A stretch of DNA of 64,000 nt, from positions 5,923,648 to 5,987,647 of the forward strand of contig NC_037256.1 in the NCBI RefSeq assembly GCF_000002425.4. Reading direction: 5' to 3'. The notes beneath the pieces were generated by a model, which ran no database searches, was not told the DNA's origin, and was given only the letters and a program-made list of their open reading frames with translations. Each line of letters begins with the position of its first letter. Within the stretch, counting starts at the first letter, position 1. The stretch is from Physcomitrium patens. Its lineage: Eukaryota; Streptophyta; Bryopsida; Funariales; Funariaceae. The translations under genes were made by a program, and so were the position numbers. Of the stretch, positions 12,894 through 25,192 are shown piece after piece.

Positions 12894-13786
12894 CGCGAGG
12901 ACGCGATAATTAAAACCCAGCTTATCAAAAGAATCACCGCCACCAAACAATGCAAAATCGGGGTTCAGCTGTCACGAATTTTATTTTGAAGAGGCCAATG
13001 TCGACACCCCTCAAGTATCTTCCCTTGCGATGTCTCTTGCAATGCGTGCGGGAGGGGACTCAACCCACACTAGCGACGCTGAGGTGGATTGTGAGTGGAG
13101 TTGCGTAGCTATGACTGCCCTAACGGAGATGACTTGAAAACTATACTCTCGTTGACAGTTGCCACTTTTCTCGATACTGCATGCGACGAAGCTAAAGCCG
13201 TCAAATTCGGTTCGCTACCTCATTCGTTTCGTTTCTTACTCCCATCCCAGTTTCTATGGCTGCGACCACCTACTTTGAACCCCTGGAATTTCACGAGTCA
13301 ACCATGACACGCTTCACATAGTCAGTTGTGGCTCACCAATTCTCTGTAGAATTCCTGCAGTTTTTCGAACCAGCTCCAGGTTGACAACTAGCAGTTAAAA
13401 AGACGCAAGAGTTGACGAGTTCGCTTCCAACACAAGTCGAAGAACTGGAAGTGTACGAGGCAGAAAGAACTTTGGATCAGATCTCGAAGCCCACCGCGGA
13501 TCTGAGTCACACACAGCACAGAGGCGTTCGAAATGGCTACAAGAGCCTCCGGATTGCAGCGATGGCCATCGGGTACAGCCTACTGTCGATGCAATCACCA
13601 AAGTGAAGTCGCATACGAGCATGGCGAGGAATTTTGGCAAATCCATCAAGCTCACGATTGATTGGAAATGTCGACGCGCCTCCCACGCGATGGAAGAAGA
13701 TCCACAGCCTCTTCGTCCCCCGCATCCAGCCTGCCCGTTGCCACCTGTTCTGCATGGTCCCTTGTCACTTTGGGGCAGCGGGCAAG
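12894..13786. other. Unassigned stretch before the AT-rich block
   Basis: Composition is similar to the gene-bearing flank. Overlapping ORFs of 60-137 codons occur on both strands (longest on the minus strand, 13395-13808) but none shows a domain I recognise. It may include the peroxidase relic's old promoter. Confidence 0.35.
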
Positions 13787-14564
13787 CCCCCCCCCAAAAA
13801 AAACACAAAAAGTAAACAAAAACTTGTGGATTTGCTTTTGCTTTTAACTTTTTTCCCGAGTAACGTTGTGGTGATGTGGTATTCCGTGGAGGTGGAATTA
13901 GCAGCTCAAGTAAAGGGACAGTTTTTATTAACTATTTCTTTTAGTAGTATTGTTTGGGTGAGTATTTGGTAGTCACTTTTTGAAATAATGAACATAAAAA
14001 TGCATTTTATATTTATTTTTTCATGCAAAATAATTATAGAATAATCATAGAATAATAAAATAAAATACTATCAATATTTAATTTTGTGATTTTTTCATTT
14101 TGGAAATAATAACTGATTTTTTTAAAATAAAAATAAAAATTTTGGACTTGTATTTTAATTAAAAGCTTGGTTTTTAAAAGAAAAAAAACAAAAAAAAAAC
14201 AAAAACAAAAACAACAACATTTTGAATAGGATATTTTGAGAACTATAGACATACATTTGTAAACATAATTTTATAAATAAGAATAGAGTCATTGATTCCA
14301 CATAAAAATAAAATTTGACATCAACTACAATATTGATTAGATGCCAATCATTTGGATACTACTAATTAACATCCAAACATAAAATATAAAACACAATATC
14401 TATTTTTAAAATTTAAAATTATCTATTATTATTATTATTATTATTATTGATTTTATATTTTTATATATATTATAGTTTTCTATTTTAAACAATCATCTCA
14501 TAAAAATTATATTTTATAATAATCTAAAATTTATTTTAATGATATATATATATATATATATACT
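13787..14564. repeat. C9-A8 homopolymer junction and AT-rich low-complexity DNA
   Basis: A run of nine C (13787-13795) followed by eight A (13796-13803) marks an abrupt change from balanced to very AT-rich sequence. The stretch holds A/T runs, a TTA microsatellite near 14421-14448 and a TA microsatellite near 14542-14562. No genes are seen. Confidence 0.6.
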
Positions 14565-14805
14565 ATCAAGGCAAGTTTTTTATATGTGTGCAATATAGTT
14601 AGCTTATTCTATAAGCTACTAATTTGTGTGATACATGGTTAACTTCTTGATCAAGTTTTTAACCTACTAATCAACTATAAATATGTATAAAGTCAAAATT
14701 GCATCTATGAAGCTTCCAGAAAGCTTTTCTAGAAAATATTATAAAATGAATCTATTTTTATTTACTTCTATTTAATTATATAGGTAATTATTAGTGTAAA
14801 TATGT
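14565..14805 (-). repeat. Truncated 3' LTR of element B
   Basis: Reverse-complement match to the first half (U3) of the LTR seen complete at 15783-16331. Shared landmarks are the paired AGCTT motifs near 14710-14735 and the GGTTAAC block near 14637. The remainder is missing at the left, against the TA microsatellite, so no target duplication can be read. Confidence 0.65.
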
Positions 14806-15782
14806 ATGTCCTTGATATTATTTTTTCTTTTTAGATACAAGTTTTATAAACAACAATCATTTTACATGGATCTTATATGGATCTTATTATTTTTCAGCTT
14901 AGTTTTGATTAATATCGTCAATAAAAAGCCTCAATTTTCTTTGCTATATTTGTGAGATTCTTTGCTAGTTCCCAAATGAATTTATTAATATCATATGTAC
15001 GCCAATAAATAAGATATTTCAATCTATTTTTGTGTTGCCTTGAATCTAAGACTTTATTTATTTATAATTCTTGATTATTATCAACTTCTATAGGAGGACG
15101 TAGCATTTGTCATCTTTTTGAGATATTCATTGTCTTATATGACTTGAGAAGAGACAAGTGAAATACATGATAGATTTTTTTAGACTTTTATAGATATAAT
15201 TGACAAGCAATAAGATTGACTAGTTTATAAATAAAAAAAGGTTTAAGCCTACAATAGTCTTTGTCATAAGGACAAGTAGTTTTGATATTGCAACAAAGTA
15301 ACCATACTTTATCATCCATTTTAAATTGTGATTGTTCCTTGTGATAGACATGTGCATTGATTTTTTATCATTCTTGAACTACCTTTAATTACACCTTCAA
15401 TATTGCATGTAGCTCTAACAAATTATTTGCCAAATCTTTTGTTGCAAGATTATCAATTTTTGAAAAGTTACAAGTATCAAGTCATAGCTAATAACCACAA
15501 TTGATAAAAAAAGATGTTTATTAAGTAGAAGAATGTACAAAATTATTATACACAAAATTTGCCAGTGACAAAAGAGTTGTCTAATCTTCTAAATGATAGT
15601 TGATAGTTGGTATACCTCAAATACTACTCTAGAACTTAATTCACTCATTTTTTTTATCCATCAATCGAGGTTAAAAAATCAAAGAAAGCTTTATATCCAA
15701 CTTTAAAATTTTAAAAGAGATTCTTTAAAAACTTGATACAAATTGAATCTCTATATCTAATACAATATCCTTGAGTAATTTA
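14806..15782 (-). pseudogene. Element B integrase C-terminal half
   Basis: Reading the minus strand gives the second part of a Ty3 integrase with stops and frameshifts. It includes the tail of the catalytic core (DIVLDIEIQFVSSF, corresponding to the second catalytic Asp segment) and the NYHLED/YNNFVHSST region. The GPY/F-like stretch (DDKVWLL, VFHLSLLKSYK) and a degenerate start of a chromodomain (EVDNNQEL) follow. The first half of the same integrase lies at 29.1-29.8 kb, on the far side of element A. It encodes no intact product. Confidence 0.75.
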
Positions 15783-16331
15783 TGTATCATAGATATACAT
15801 AGATACATTAGTAAATATCTATATGATTAAATAGAAATAGATAAAAATAGATAAAAGTAGATTAATTTCATAATACCTTTTAGAAAAGCTTCCTAAAAGC
15901 TTTATAGACACTACTTTGACTTTATATGTATTTGTAGTTCATTGATAGATTAAAAACTTGGTCAAGAAATTAATCATATGTTGGTAGCTTGCAAACAAGC
16001 TAACTATAAAGCACATATGTAGAAAACTTGCATTGCAAGTTATGATACCTGTCTTGCAAAGTCAACACGTTTTGGAGGTCCTATATGATATTGCTACATA
16101 GATCTTGGTTAAGAATATATATGGAGGCAAGAGTGAAGCCTTCTTCACTCTTATCAATGCCTTTCTAATCCTAAATCTTATTTTTAGACTTTCTAGTCTT
16201 CTTATTTTTGGCAATAGCGATTTTAATTCAATAATATATCATCTTTGAGCGATTTTTTAGTTCTTTTCAATGTCATAAGAGTATATTAAGGATTTCTCTC
16301 TTTGAGATTCATGTCCTTGATACTTTGATAC
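15783..16331 (+). repeat. 5' LTR of element A
   Basis: About 549 bases starting TGTATCATAG. The same sequence recurs from 25899 (with an insert) and, reversed, at 14.57-14.80 and 47.8/53.2-53.5 kb. Its TATA-like stretch and pyrimidine-rich tail are typical of an LTR. The end is placed just before the degraded primer-binding site. Confidence 0.75.
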
Positions 16332-16582
16332 TTTGATAAGAGTGCTAACTTAATAATTTTATCTTGTTTTAAAAGTGAATAAATTATCTCACTTCTATTG
16401 CTGTATTTTGAAGGTTACAAAATATCTATTTTAAACTATTTTTTATTTTAGTTTTTAATACTAATATTTTTCTTAAAGAGAGTGGATTATCCTTCTTTGT
16501 GGAAATTTTTATTTGTTATTAGAGATTGTAGATTAATTTCTTCTAATTTAACTTTTTGAATTTGTTTGAGTTGTCTAGGATA

Positions 16583-18640
16583 GGAAAGATTATGGATGCT
16601 ACTCGTAGCAGAAGTGAGAATAGATTTGTAACTATTGCAGATCTTCATGAGCTTGTTATCACTCTAAGAGTAGAAATCTCACATATTTCCAATATAAATC
16701 ATGGAAGTACTATGCCTACATTATTGTATTACGTATCATTTTATTTAAGAATACACTAGACAACTGGCTATGGAAGCTAGGATTGTGTTTTATAAGTATT
16801 TAAGAATCTTAAAATGTATCATCGCCATAAGAAGAATATAATTTGAACTTTAATTTCAAAGATCTTAAATCCAATAGAAAGTACTCAAAAACACTCTCCT
16901 TAGTGATCCCAACTATAAATAAATTCCATTTGCTTTATTACTTTCATAATTAGGCAATTTAGAATTTTTTTTGTAAAACTTAATTTTAATCAATAAACTT
17001 TAGAGAATTTTAGCTCCTAATATAATTATTTACTTGAAGCAAAATTTTTCACACAAATGCCACTATAAGTCTTCTATATGTTAAAAAAAATTTATTCCAA
17101 TCCAACTTATAAATTATGATAAAATGTCCAAAAACCACACTAATGTTACTTGACTACCATCTTGAAAGTTAAATTTTACCTTAATCCAAATAGTAGATCT
17201 TTAGATATCATAGAAATTCTATCCAATCCCAAACTGATAACTTTTGGTACCTTCTTATACTAAAACCTAGATATCTCTCAATTACACTATTAGATTATTA
17301 CAAAATTTTACATACACTTAGCACACCTAATTAATCAAGCACTGTAAAAATCTAAAGTGTAGATGTAATACCAATTTTATGAACTAGCCAAGAGTGCTAG
17401 CCCTAATTGTATTGCATAAATTCCAAGTTGGTAATAGAAATCCTGACTTTGAACAATAATTGCAAAGTTTCTACAAATTCCACAAAAACAAGCCTTATGT
17501 CTTTGAAATAAGGTCTAAGCTAGCTCTAAAATCCTAATGTTTGATCTTTGAATGAATTCCTATTTTGCTTTGGGCGATTGTTTTGGTTGCTAGAGGTTTG
17601 ATTTTAACCATGTGTCATAAACAGTCGATCCTCAAGTATCAATCTAATCTATCCTAGGATTTTTTTAGCCCAATATTATCCTCAATTTAATCTTAGTATC
17701 AACCATACTAATTATTTATCTCTTTTAATCTAATTTTATCAATTTATGGTCTTTTTAAGGTAATAAAAGAATCCCATTTATCTAGAAGATAAAATTAGTA
17801 ACTAATCTTCAACCTACTAACTATTAAGACAAAAAAATAAAATAAGAGGCTTTTATAAAAGCCATGTTTAAATATCTTGAATTATTATTGAATCAAGATA
17901 ATTAAATATTTAATTAAAAATTCAATTTTGATTATATTTTGATTATATAGTTATATTACATCACAACAACGTCTATGAAAGAAGTTCAAAGTTTGCAACA
18001 AGAAATTATGCAATTGAAGGAAGCAAGTAGATTGATTTCACAACCAAATTTGAGGAGTTTTTTTTCTATAAATATGATGGAAATAAGGATTAGTATGTTC
18101 GAGAAGTTTAATGGAACAAGATCAAAATTTGGAAGATTTCTATAACAAGTCAAGTTCTATCTAAAGTTACATCCTTTCCAATATCATGATGGACTTATTC
18201 AAGTTCGATTTATAGGTGCACTTCTATAAAAAAAAACTTCTCCTTGGTTTGTACTTTTAATGGAAAAAGATTTGAGACTCTTTTATGATTTAAATTCATT
18301 TCTAGAAATATTTATGGCTATATTAGAAGAAAGTGATTGAGAAAGAGTAGTTGAGATGAAGCCTCTATCTTCACGGCAACGATCATAGTTAACTACTATA
18401 TATACTACTAAATTTCAAAATCTAGCTTGCAACATGGATTAGTATGACAAAGCTCTTATCAATCAATTTGAATATGGGTTGAAGGATAATGTCAAAGATT
18501 TGTTATTAAAAATATTGAAGGAAGAAACATTAGAATAATTTATCTTTCAAGCCATTGCATGCAACAATCAATTATTTGAAAGACGTGAAGAATAAAGATT
18601 TGGTTTAAGAGGAATAAATCAAATAATGATAGCAACTCTC
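16583..18640 (+). pseudogene. Element A gag, split by repeat Y1
   Basis: Ty3-type gag relic. The N-terminus (16583-16721: SENRFVTIADLHELV) matches the element B gag at 46.6 kb. After repeat Y1, gag resumes near 17969 with KEVQSLQQEIMQLKEASR, then the capsid-like core (EKFNGTRSKFGRFL, LHPFQYHDGLIQVRFIG) and NQFEYGLKDNVKDLLL near 18.5 kb. Several in-frame stops are present, so it is non-functional. Confidence 0.75.
16722..17968. repeat. Repeat Y1, non-coding insert in element A gag
   Basis: A 1.25-kb non-coding block interrupts the gag frame. It is flanked by ACAT (16718-16721) and ACGT (17969-17972), a probable 4-base target duplication with one change. The right part (…TTTTATAAAAGCC…) recurs at 20.58-20.69 kb in Y2. 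It begins TATTGTATT and ends CACAACA, fitting a solo LTR with one mutated terminal base. Confidence 0.6.
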
Positions 18641-18886
18641 AAATTTTTAGAAACTTATTCATCAAGGCTAGAATCAATACAAATTGATACAATTTATTTT
18701 AAGTCCCTCACAAAGCAAGATAAAGATTCGATGATGTCAAGATAGGCTTATATTTATATTGTAGAGAAGCTAAATACAGTGCTCAATATTGTCTTAACAA
18801 ACAATGCAATTACACAATGAGAAGTATGGTTGCCAAAGAAGACAAAGTGTTGGAAAATGAGTTTTTTTAGCTACAATAGGAACCAT
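18641..18886 (+). pseudogene. Element A gag tail and zinc-knuckle remnant
   Basis: Continuation of gag toward the nucleocapsid. The same residues (CQRRQSVGK here, CRRGQGIGK in element B near 45.6 kb) end both gags. The frame is interrupted by stops, then cut by repeat Y2 at about 18887. Confidence 0.5.
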
Positions 18887-20698
18887 TGTTGTATTGTATG
18901 GTTTTCTATCTGGAAATACATTGGGTACCTAGTTGTAGAGAGTTTAGTTTTAATTTATTGACCAAACTCTAATAAGTTATTTAACCTTTAAAGTAAAAGA
19001 TAAATAAATACTACAATATCAAAAAGATATTGTACTAATAAAACCTTTTATATTTAAGAAGGTTTCTACATAAGGATTTCTCAAATATCTAAAAATTTCC
19101 TAAAATTCTTAGTTATACCAAATCATAACTAATTATTTGCTGGTAAGTTAGATTTTCAATAATTCCAAAGAAAATACATAATCTCCTTTCAAAAACTTAT
19201 CTTTGTATAAAATTTTAATCATAGCTCTATATATCCATCTTCAACATATATAAAGTCTTAACTTACAAAAAAATCCTTTACTTTGTATAAAATGCTCAAA
19301 TTGTAATAAAATCCCTTCAAAAATAATTTTTCTGTAAAGATTTTTTTTTTTTTTTGAACTTTAGAAATTCATATCTCTTGATCCAAACATTCAATTTTTT
19401 TCAAATTTATAGATGATATAGAATTTATCTTTAAAGATTACTACAAAAAAATTTAACTGTAAATTTGCTATCCATTATTTGACATCTTAAAAATCCTAGC
19501 AAGTGCTTCAAATCCTAATTTACAAGCACTTGAGTACTATTTTCTTCATATCTCACGAATCCAAAATCCAAATGCCACAAATCTTATGTATAAAATTTAA
19601 TAATATGAAAATACACATTCTTAGAAAGTTTTAACCAAAATCCTATCAAATTGTATAAGATATAGCTCAAAATACAACCACTAGCAATTCGGGTGACATA
19701 CTACTACTTAGATTCCAAGCACTAACTTTAACTTCTAATAACTCTCTCATTTTAGCTTAGAATTCATTAAGCATCACATATAAAATATAGCCAAGAAAGT
19801 GCTTTCATCAACCCTAGTTGCCGATCCTTTGTTGCTTTCTATATGCATGCATTATATATAAAATAGTGGCAATAGGTACAAAACCGACACCTTGACTTTG
19901 AGTGCCTATATCTCCTTCATAAAAACTCCAAATGATTCAAAATTTGTACCAAAATCATAGAAAAAAACCTAAAATTGCAGATTTTAGCTTCTAATGTTTG
20001 AATCCTCCTAAAAGACTAATCCTAATTCCTAATATGGCCTTTAATAGCCTCCTTGAAGCAACATTGACCAATAAGAATGGAAATTTATATCATCCATCTC
20101 CATTCATTCATATGGGTGCCTTAATTACCTTTTTTGCTACCAAAACCCTTCTTCAATCTCTTTTCATACAAGATTTATATATGATATGCCTTAAACACTA
20201 AATAAAAGAATCAAAATAAAACTTCAAGGATCACTAATGTCTAATAAAGGTGACTCTAAATGTATAAAGTTACTACCAATAAAATCAACTTCAAAAGTCA
20301 CTATCAAAAGAAAATAAAGTTATACAAATTCTAATAGTAATCCTTTTAAACAACCTCTTTTTAAAGTAGTAATTTAACCACACTCTACAATCAACTAAAA
20401 TCCAATAATATGGCTCTTACCATGTTGCTAAGTAAATTGTACATTAATTATATAAACACATCATTTTCATATGGTAGCCAAACTACAATGAAGTAAAAAA
20501 GTCTCTATAGCCTAAAAAAAAAAAATTACCAACCAATTTTTAACTTATTAACTATTAAGACAAGAAAATAAACTAAGATACTTTTATAAAAGCCATATTC
20601 AAATATCTTGAATTATTATTGAATCAAGATAATTAGATATTAATTAGAAATTTATTTTTGATTATATTTTCATTATATAGTCATATTATAATACAAAA
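18887..20698. repeat. Repeat Y2, longer non-coding insert between gag and protease
   Basis: A 1.8-kb non-coding block beginning TGTTGTATTG. Its right end matches the right end of Y1, and its middle (about 19.3-20.1 kb) resembles the middle of the X repeats. It replaces the protease active-site region that is still present in element B (45.3-45.5 kb), so part of the protease has been lost here. Confidence 0.55.
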
Positions 20699-22375
20699 AT
20701 GCATGAAATTATACCTTTGGATGTAGCAATTAAAGATCATAAGAGTATAGTAGTATTTAATGTTATAAGATCTTCGTCCAATCCAATTATTTTGAGAATT
20801 ATCTAATTAAAAAAATATAATCCTTAGATAGATTGGATTTCTTGTAATCTTAATTTTTTTAATAGTTTAATCCAAAATCTTATTAGTGAAGTAGAAATAC
20901 ATAAGTCTAGTACATCCAAACCCTTATTAGTAGATACAAGAGTTTTTATTCATACTACAAAAGAAGGTTTATCTTTAGTTTTATATGCTATGTCCATATA
21001 TAATGGTGAAAGGATGTCAAATAATATTCTTAGCCAAAATATCAAGATTTTCAAGATGTTTTTGATAAAAAGAATGTAGATATTCTTTCAAAGCATCATC
21101 GTTATGATTGTTCTATTGATCTTCATGAAAGAGCTCAACCACCATTTGGACCAATCTAAAGCTTATCACGAAACGAATTGCCTGCATTTAAAGAGTACAT
21201 TGATGAAACTTGACTAAGAATTTCATGTCATTTTAAATCTCTAACCAAGGCTCTTATCTTATTTGTGAAGAGAAAAGATGGATCTCTACAGATGTGTGTG
21301 GACTATCAAGGACTCAATAAGATGATCATCAAGAATAAGTATCTTCTATCTTTGATTTCATGACTTCTTGATCAACTGAATCAAGTAAAGATCTATACAA
21401 AAATAGATCTATGAAAAACATATAATTTGGTATGCAGTAAAAAAAGAGATGAATAGAAAACTATGTTTTGAATTAGATATGGGCATTTTGAATATAATGT
21501 CATGCCTTTTGGATTCATAAATATATCAACTACTTTTCAATATTTAATGAATGATATCTTTTATAAGTTTCTTGATGATTTTGTCGTTTGTTATTTAGAC
21601 AACCTATTAATCTATTCTAAGAATACAGATGAACATAAAGTTCATATTCATTATATATTACAAAAATTTAGAAATAGAGGACTACATGCCAAGTTAGAAA
21701 AATGTGTATTCCACATTACTTAAGTTGAATTTCTAGGATATATCATTTTTAATGAAGGTCTAAGATAGACCCAAAGAAGGTTTAGACTATCATTGATTGG
21801 AAGCTTCTAAAAACAATATGAGACTTATTATGCTTTTTAAACTTTATTAATTACTATCGAATCTTTATCAAAGTTTTTTTTTCAAGTTGCAGCTCTACTT
21901 ACAAATTTGACTTGTAAAGACAACTCAAGTAGAATAAAGAAATCAAAGCATTGTTTGATGCTTTAAAAAAATAATTTACTTCTACATCAATTTTATTTCA
22001 TGTTGAATTTTTTAAGGCATTTTTCATAGAAATAGATGCATTACACTTTGTCTTGAGTGCAATATTATAAAAAATGGGAGTAGATGACAAACTCCATCCA
22101 ATAGCTTTTTATTTCAAATTTCTTTTAGCATCTGAGATTAATTATGACATTGACAATAAAGAGCTCTTTGTAATTCTGGATTCATTTTAAGAATGACATC
22201 ATTATTTAGAAGGCACCTCAAGTTCAATCACTGTATATATAGATTATAAGAACTTGAAGTATTTTATGTTGACATATATTTTACATTGTTGCCAAGCTTG
22301 TTGGAGCATATTCTTATCAAGATTTGATTTCAAAAGAACTTATGGATCTAAAAAATAACAAGGTTTATTGGACAT
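20699..22375 (+). pseudogene. Element A protease tail, reverse transcriptase and RNase H
   Basis: Degenerate Ty3 pol. The protease tail is near 20.70-20.95 kb. RT motifs run from 21.29 kb: [41 protein letters not shown] and, in an open stretch (21502-21723), FVVCYLDNLLIYS. There the usual YLDD catalytic box reads YLDN. RNase H follows at 22.01-22.27 kb (IEIDALHFVLSAIL, PIAFYFKFLLASEINYDI). Many stops are present and the frame is not translatable. The order PR-RT-RH followed by integrase identifies Ty3 rather than Ty1. Confidence 0.85.
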
Positions 22376-23629
22376 TGTCGGAGTAGAGAAAGTTTGTCTC
22401 AAGAAAGTGTTGAGCTTTTGGCTGCCATTAAATACTCAATCAAGTCTAAGATATAAAAGTACTAAGTTTATATATATAATATTTTCCCTTTTAGGACAAT
22501 TACATCAATATATAAGCCCAAGTACCAAAAAAACACCCAAAAGTATAATAACGTATCTTAAAATCTTATATATCCTTATGAAAAATGTTTTCCGAACTTC
22601 AACAGCTTATATATCATAATTGGACCATCCAAATAATCTAAAATTTTTCATGAAGTATTGATGTACTTTTAAAAACTACCACAAAAAAATTCAACTGTAA
22701 ATTCATTATGGATCTTTAGAAATCTTGAAAATCCTAGTAGTAGCTTTAAACCCTAGCTTACATATACTACGTGCTATTTTTTTCATATCTCACAAAATAA
22801 GAACTCAAATGCCACAAAATTTATATATATAGCTTTTTAATACAATAATCTACATTTTCTAAAAGGTTTAAGCCAAAAATTTATCCAGAAACTCAAGATA
22901 TGGCTCCAACCATTACTATGAATAAAATCATTTACTTATTGCCTTTGATTTAGATGCACTGACTTCAACCCTCTATAACTTCTTCATCTAAACTCAAAAT
23001 TCATCAAATAGTATATAAAAACTATAGTCAAAAAAGTGCTTTGTCCAATCCTAGTCTTCGATCTTTTGTTGCTCTCCGTAAATGTATGTTATGCCCTAAA
23101 GAGTGAGAGTAGGTATGAAATTGACTTCTTAATTTTGAGCGCTAATAACTCCTTCATTAAAACTCCAAATCACACAAAATTTACACCCAATCCGTACCCG
23201 AAATCCTAAACTTGCTGATGCTAGCCTCTAAAGCTCAAATAACTTCAAAAGAGAAATCTTAATTCTTAAGAAGGCCTCAGGCATCCTCCTTGAAGCCCAT
23301 TAGGCATAGCCTTCGACCAATAGGAATGAAGATCTCCATTTCTTGCCTTCATCCAACCATGCCTTACTTTCATCCCTCTCAATAAGCCTCTTATTAATTA
23401 AGATTTTCTTCTTTAGGCTCTAATCTCCTTTCAAGGCTTCATATTAAATATTTAGGTCCTATAATTTTTTTGAAATGTTATAATTAAAATAGATAAAACT
23501 CAAAATAAAATTTCTTAAATCCACTCTCTTTTAATTAATTTATTAACCATTCTAACATACACCAAGATTTATGAACACATTATATGTCTTAACTAATTTT
23601 TATATACTATAAGTAATTACAGTACAATA
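22376..23629 (+). repeat. Repeat X2, 1.25-kb non-coding insert
   Basis: Begins TGTCGGAGTAGAG and ends near ACAGTACAATA. It matches X1 (23919-25192, opposite strand) along its length, with a TATATATA stretch about 100 bases in. Flanks ACAT/ACGT could be a decayed 4-base duplication. It has the size and ends of a solo LTR. It lies exactly where the catalytic part of element A integrase should be. Confidence 0.65.
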
Positions 23630-23918
23630 ACGTAAGTGACAAGGTATGGTTATTTCATCATAATATCAAGTTTATTTGTCCTTGTGATAAATTAGACTAT
23701 CATAAGCTTGAATCTTTTCTTATTAATAAACAAATCAATGTTATTGCTTATAAATTATATGTACCAAAGTCTATAAAGATCCGCCCTATATTTCACGTAT
23801 CTCTTCTTGAGCCATATAAGATAGTGAATATTTTGAAAAGAAGACAAATACGACCTCTTCTTATAGAAGTGGATAATAATCAAGAGTTCAAGATAGAAGA
23901 AGTCTTAAATCAAGGCGA
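23630..23918 (+). pseudogene. Element A integrase C-terminus and chromodomain start
   Basis: Reads as the C-terminal integrase segment SDKVWLF, IRPIFHVSLLEPYK, then IEVDNNQEFKIEEVLN, the first strand of a chromodomain. The chromodomain continues after repeat X1 at 25193-25320 (RRHQNKLEYLIHWNRYDI, then EPIKNLANTAKI). A chromodomain at this position classes A and B as chromovirus-like Ty3 elements. Confidence 0.75.
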
Positions 23919-24074
23919 TGTCATACTGTAAATGCTTACAGTATGTAAAAATTAGTTAGAACATATTATATGTTAATAAATCTAGATGTGTGTTAGAGTG
24001 GCTAGTAGATTAAATTAAAAAGAGTTGGTATAAGAAACTTTACTTTGTTTCATTACTTGTTTTGATTTTGACAT

Positions 24075-24108
<34 letters not shown>

Positions 24109-25192
24109 ACCTAAATATTTAGTATAAAGCTTAAGAGAAGGTTGGGGCCTAAAGAAGAAAATCTTAACTAATAGGAGGCTTAATGGGAGGGATGAAAGCA
24201 AGGCATGGTTGGATGAAGGCAAGGAATGGAAAACTTCATTCCTATTGGTCGGAGGCCATGCCCAATGGGCTTCAAGGAGGCTGCACGAGGCCTTATTAGG
24301 GATTAGGGTTCCTCTTTCAAAGGCATTTGGAGATTACAAGCTAAGGTTGTAAATTTTAGGATTTGGGATACAATTTATGTGTAAAAATTAGGGAATTTGG
24401 AGTTAGGGTGAAGAAGTTATAGCCGTTTGAAGTTAAGGTGTTAATTTAAGACATACTATTACTCTTTTGAAGATATGAGGAGTTTTACAGTAGCTTTTGA
24501 AGATCGGAAGGTACGACTGGAACGGCGATTTCAAGGCCTACATCTTTTATGAAAGAATTATTGTTTTTGGAGTTCATATGAAGGAGTTGTAAGGAGTTGA
24601 AGATGGCACTTCCAAATCAAAGGCAGTAAGTAAGTGGTTTTGTTTGTAGTAATGGTTGGAGCCATAACTTGAGTGTTCGGATGAATTTTTGGCTCAAACT
24701 TTTTAGAGAATGTAATTTTTTAAAAAAAAAAAGATATACATTTAAATTTTGTGGGATTTGAGCTTATATTTTGTGAGATATGAAGAAAATTGCATGCGGG
24801 TATATAAACACAAGGATTTGAAGCAATTTTTAGGATTTTTAAGATATCTCAAGATCTGCAATGAATTTGGAGTTAAAAATTGTTGTAAAAGTTAATAAGA
24901 ATACATCAGTACCTTATGTAAAATTTGAGTTTATTTGGACGGTCGGATTAGGAGATATGAGGTGTTGAAGTTTGGAAAAATCTCCACATAAGAATAAACA
25001 AGATTTTAGAAGATTTTATCATATTTTGGATGTTGTTGGTTACTTGAGGCTTGTATATTTGGTGTAATTTCTCAAAAAGGAAAAATTTCTATATATAAAC
25101 ATAGGACTTCCCTTATTTTCAAGCTTGATTGAATAATTAGTGACAGCTAGAAGTCCAGCGTTTTCTTGAGGCAAACTCTCTCTACTCCAACA
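23919..25192 (-). repeat. Repeat X1, solo-LTR-like, with GCGA target duplication
   Basis: A 1.27-kb non-coding repeat reversed relative to X2. On the minus strand it starts TGTTGGAGTAGAG and ends GTATGACA, and GCGA is present on both sides (23915-23918 and 25193-25196). The chromodomain of element A is cut at this point and reads on after it. It contains a TA microsatellite at about 24076-24108. TG...CA ends plus a short duplication suggest a solo LTR. Confidence 0.7.

Noticed and set aside
13395..13808. 137-codon minus-strand ORF
   Set aside because: No recognisable domain; it runs through the C9-A8 homopolymer and competes with three plus-strand ORFs.
14421..14562. TTA and TA arrays considered as CRISPR-like or satellite repeats
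   Set aside because: They are simple microsatellites without spacers, expected in AT-rich plant DNA.
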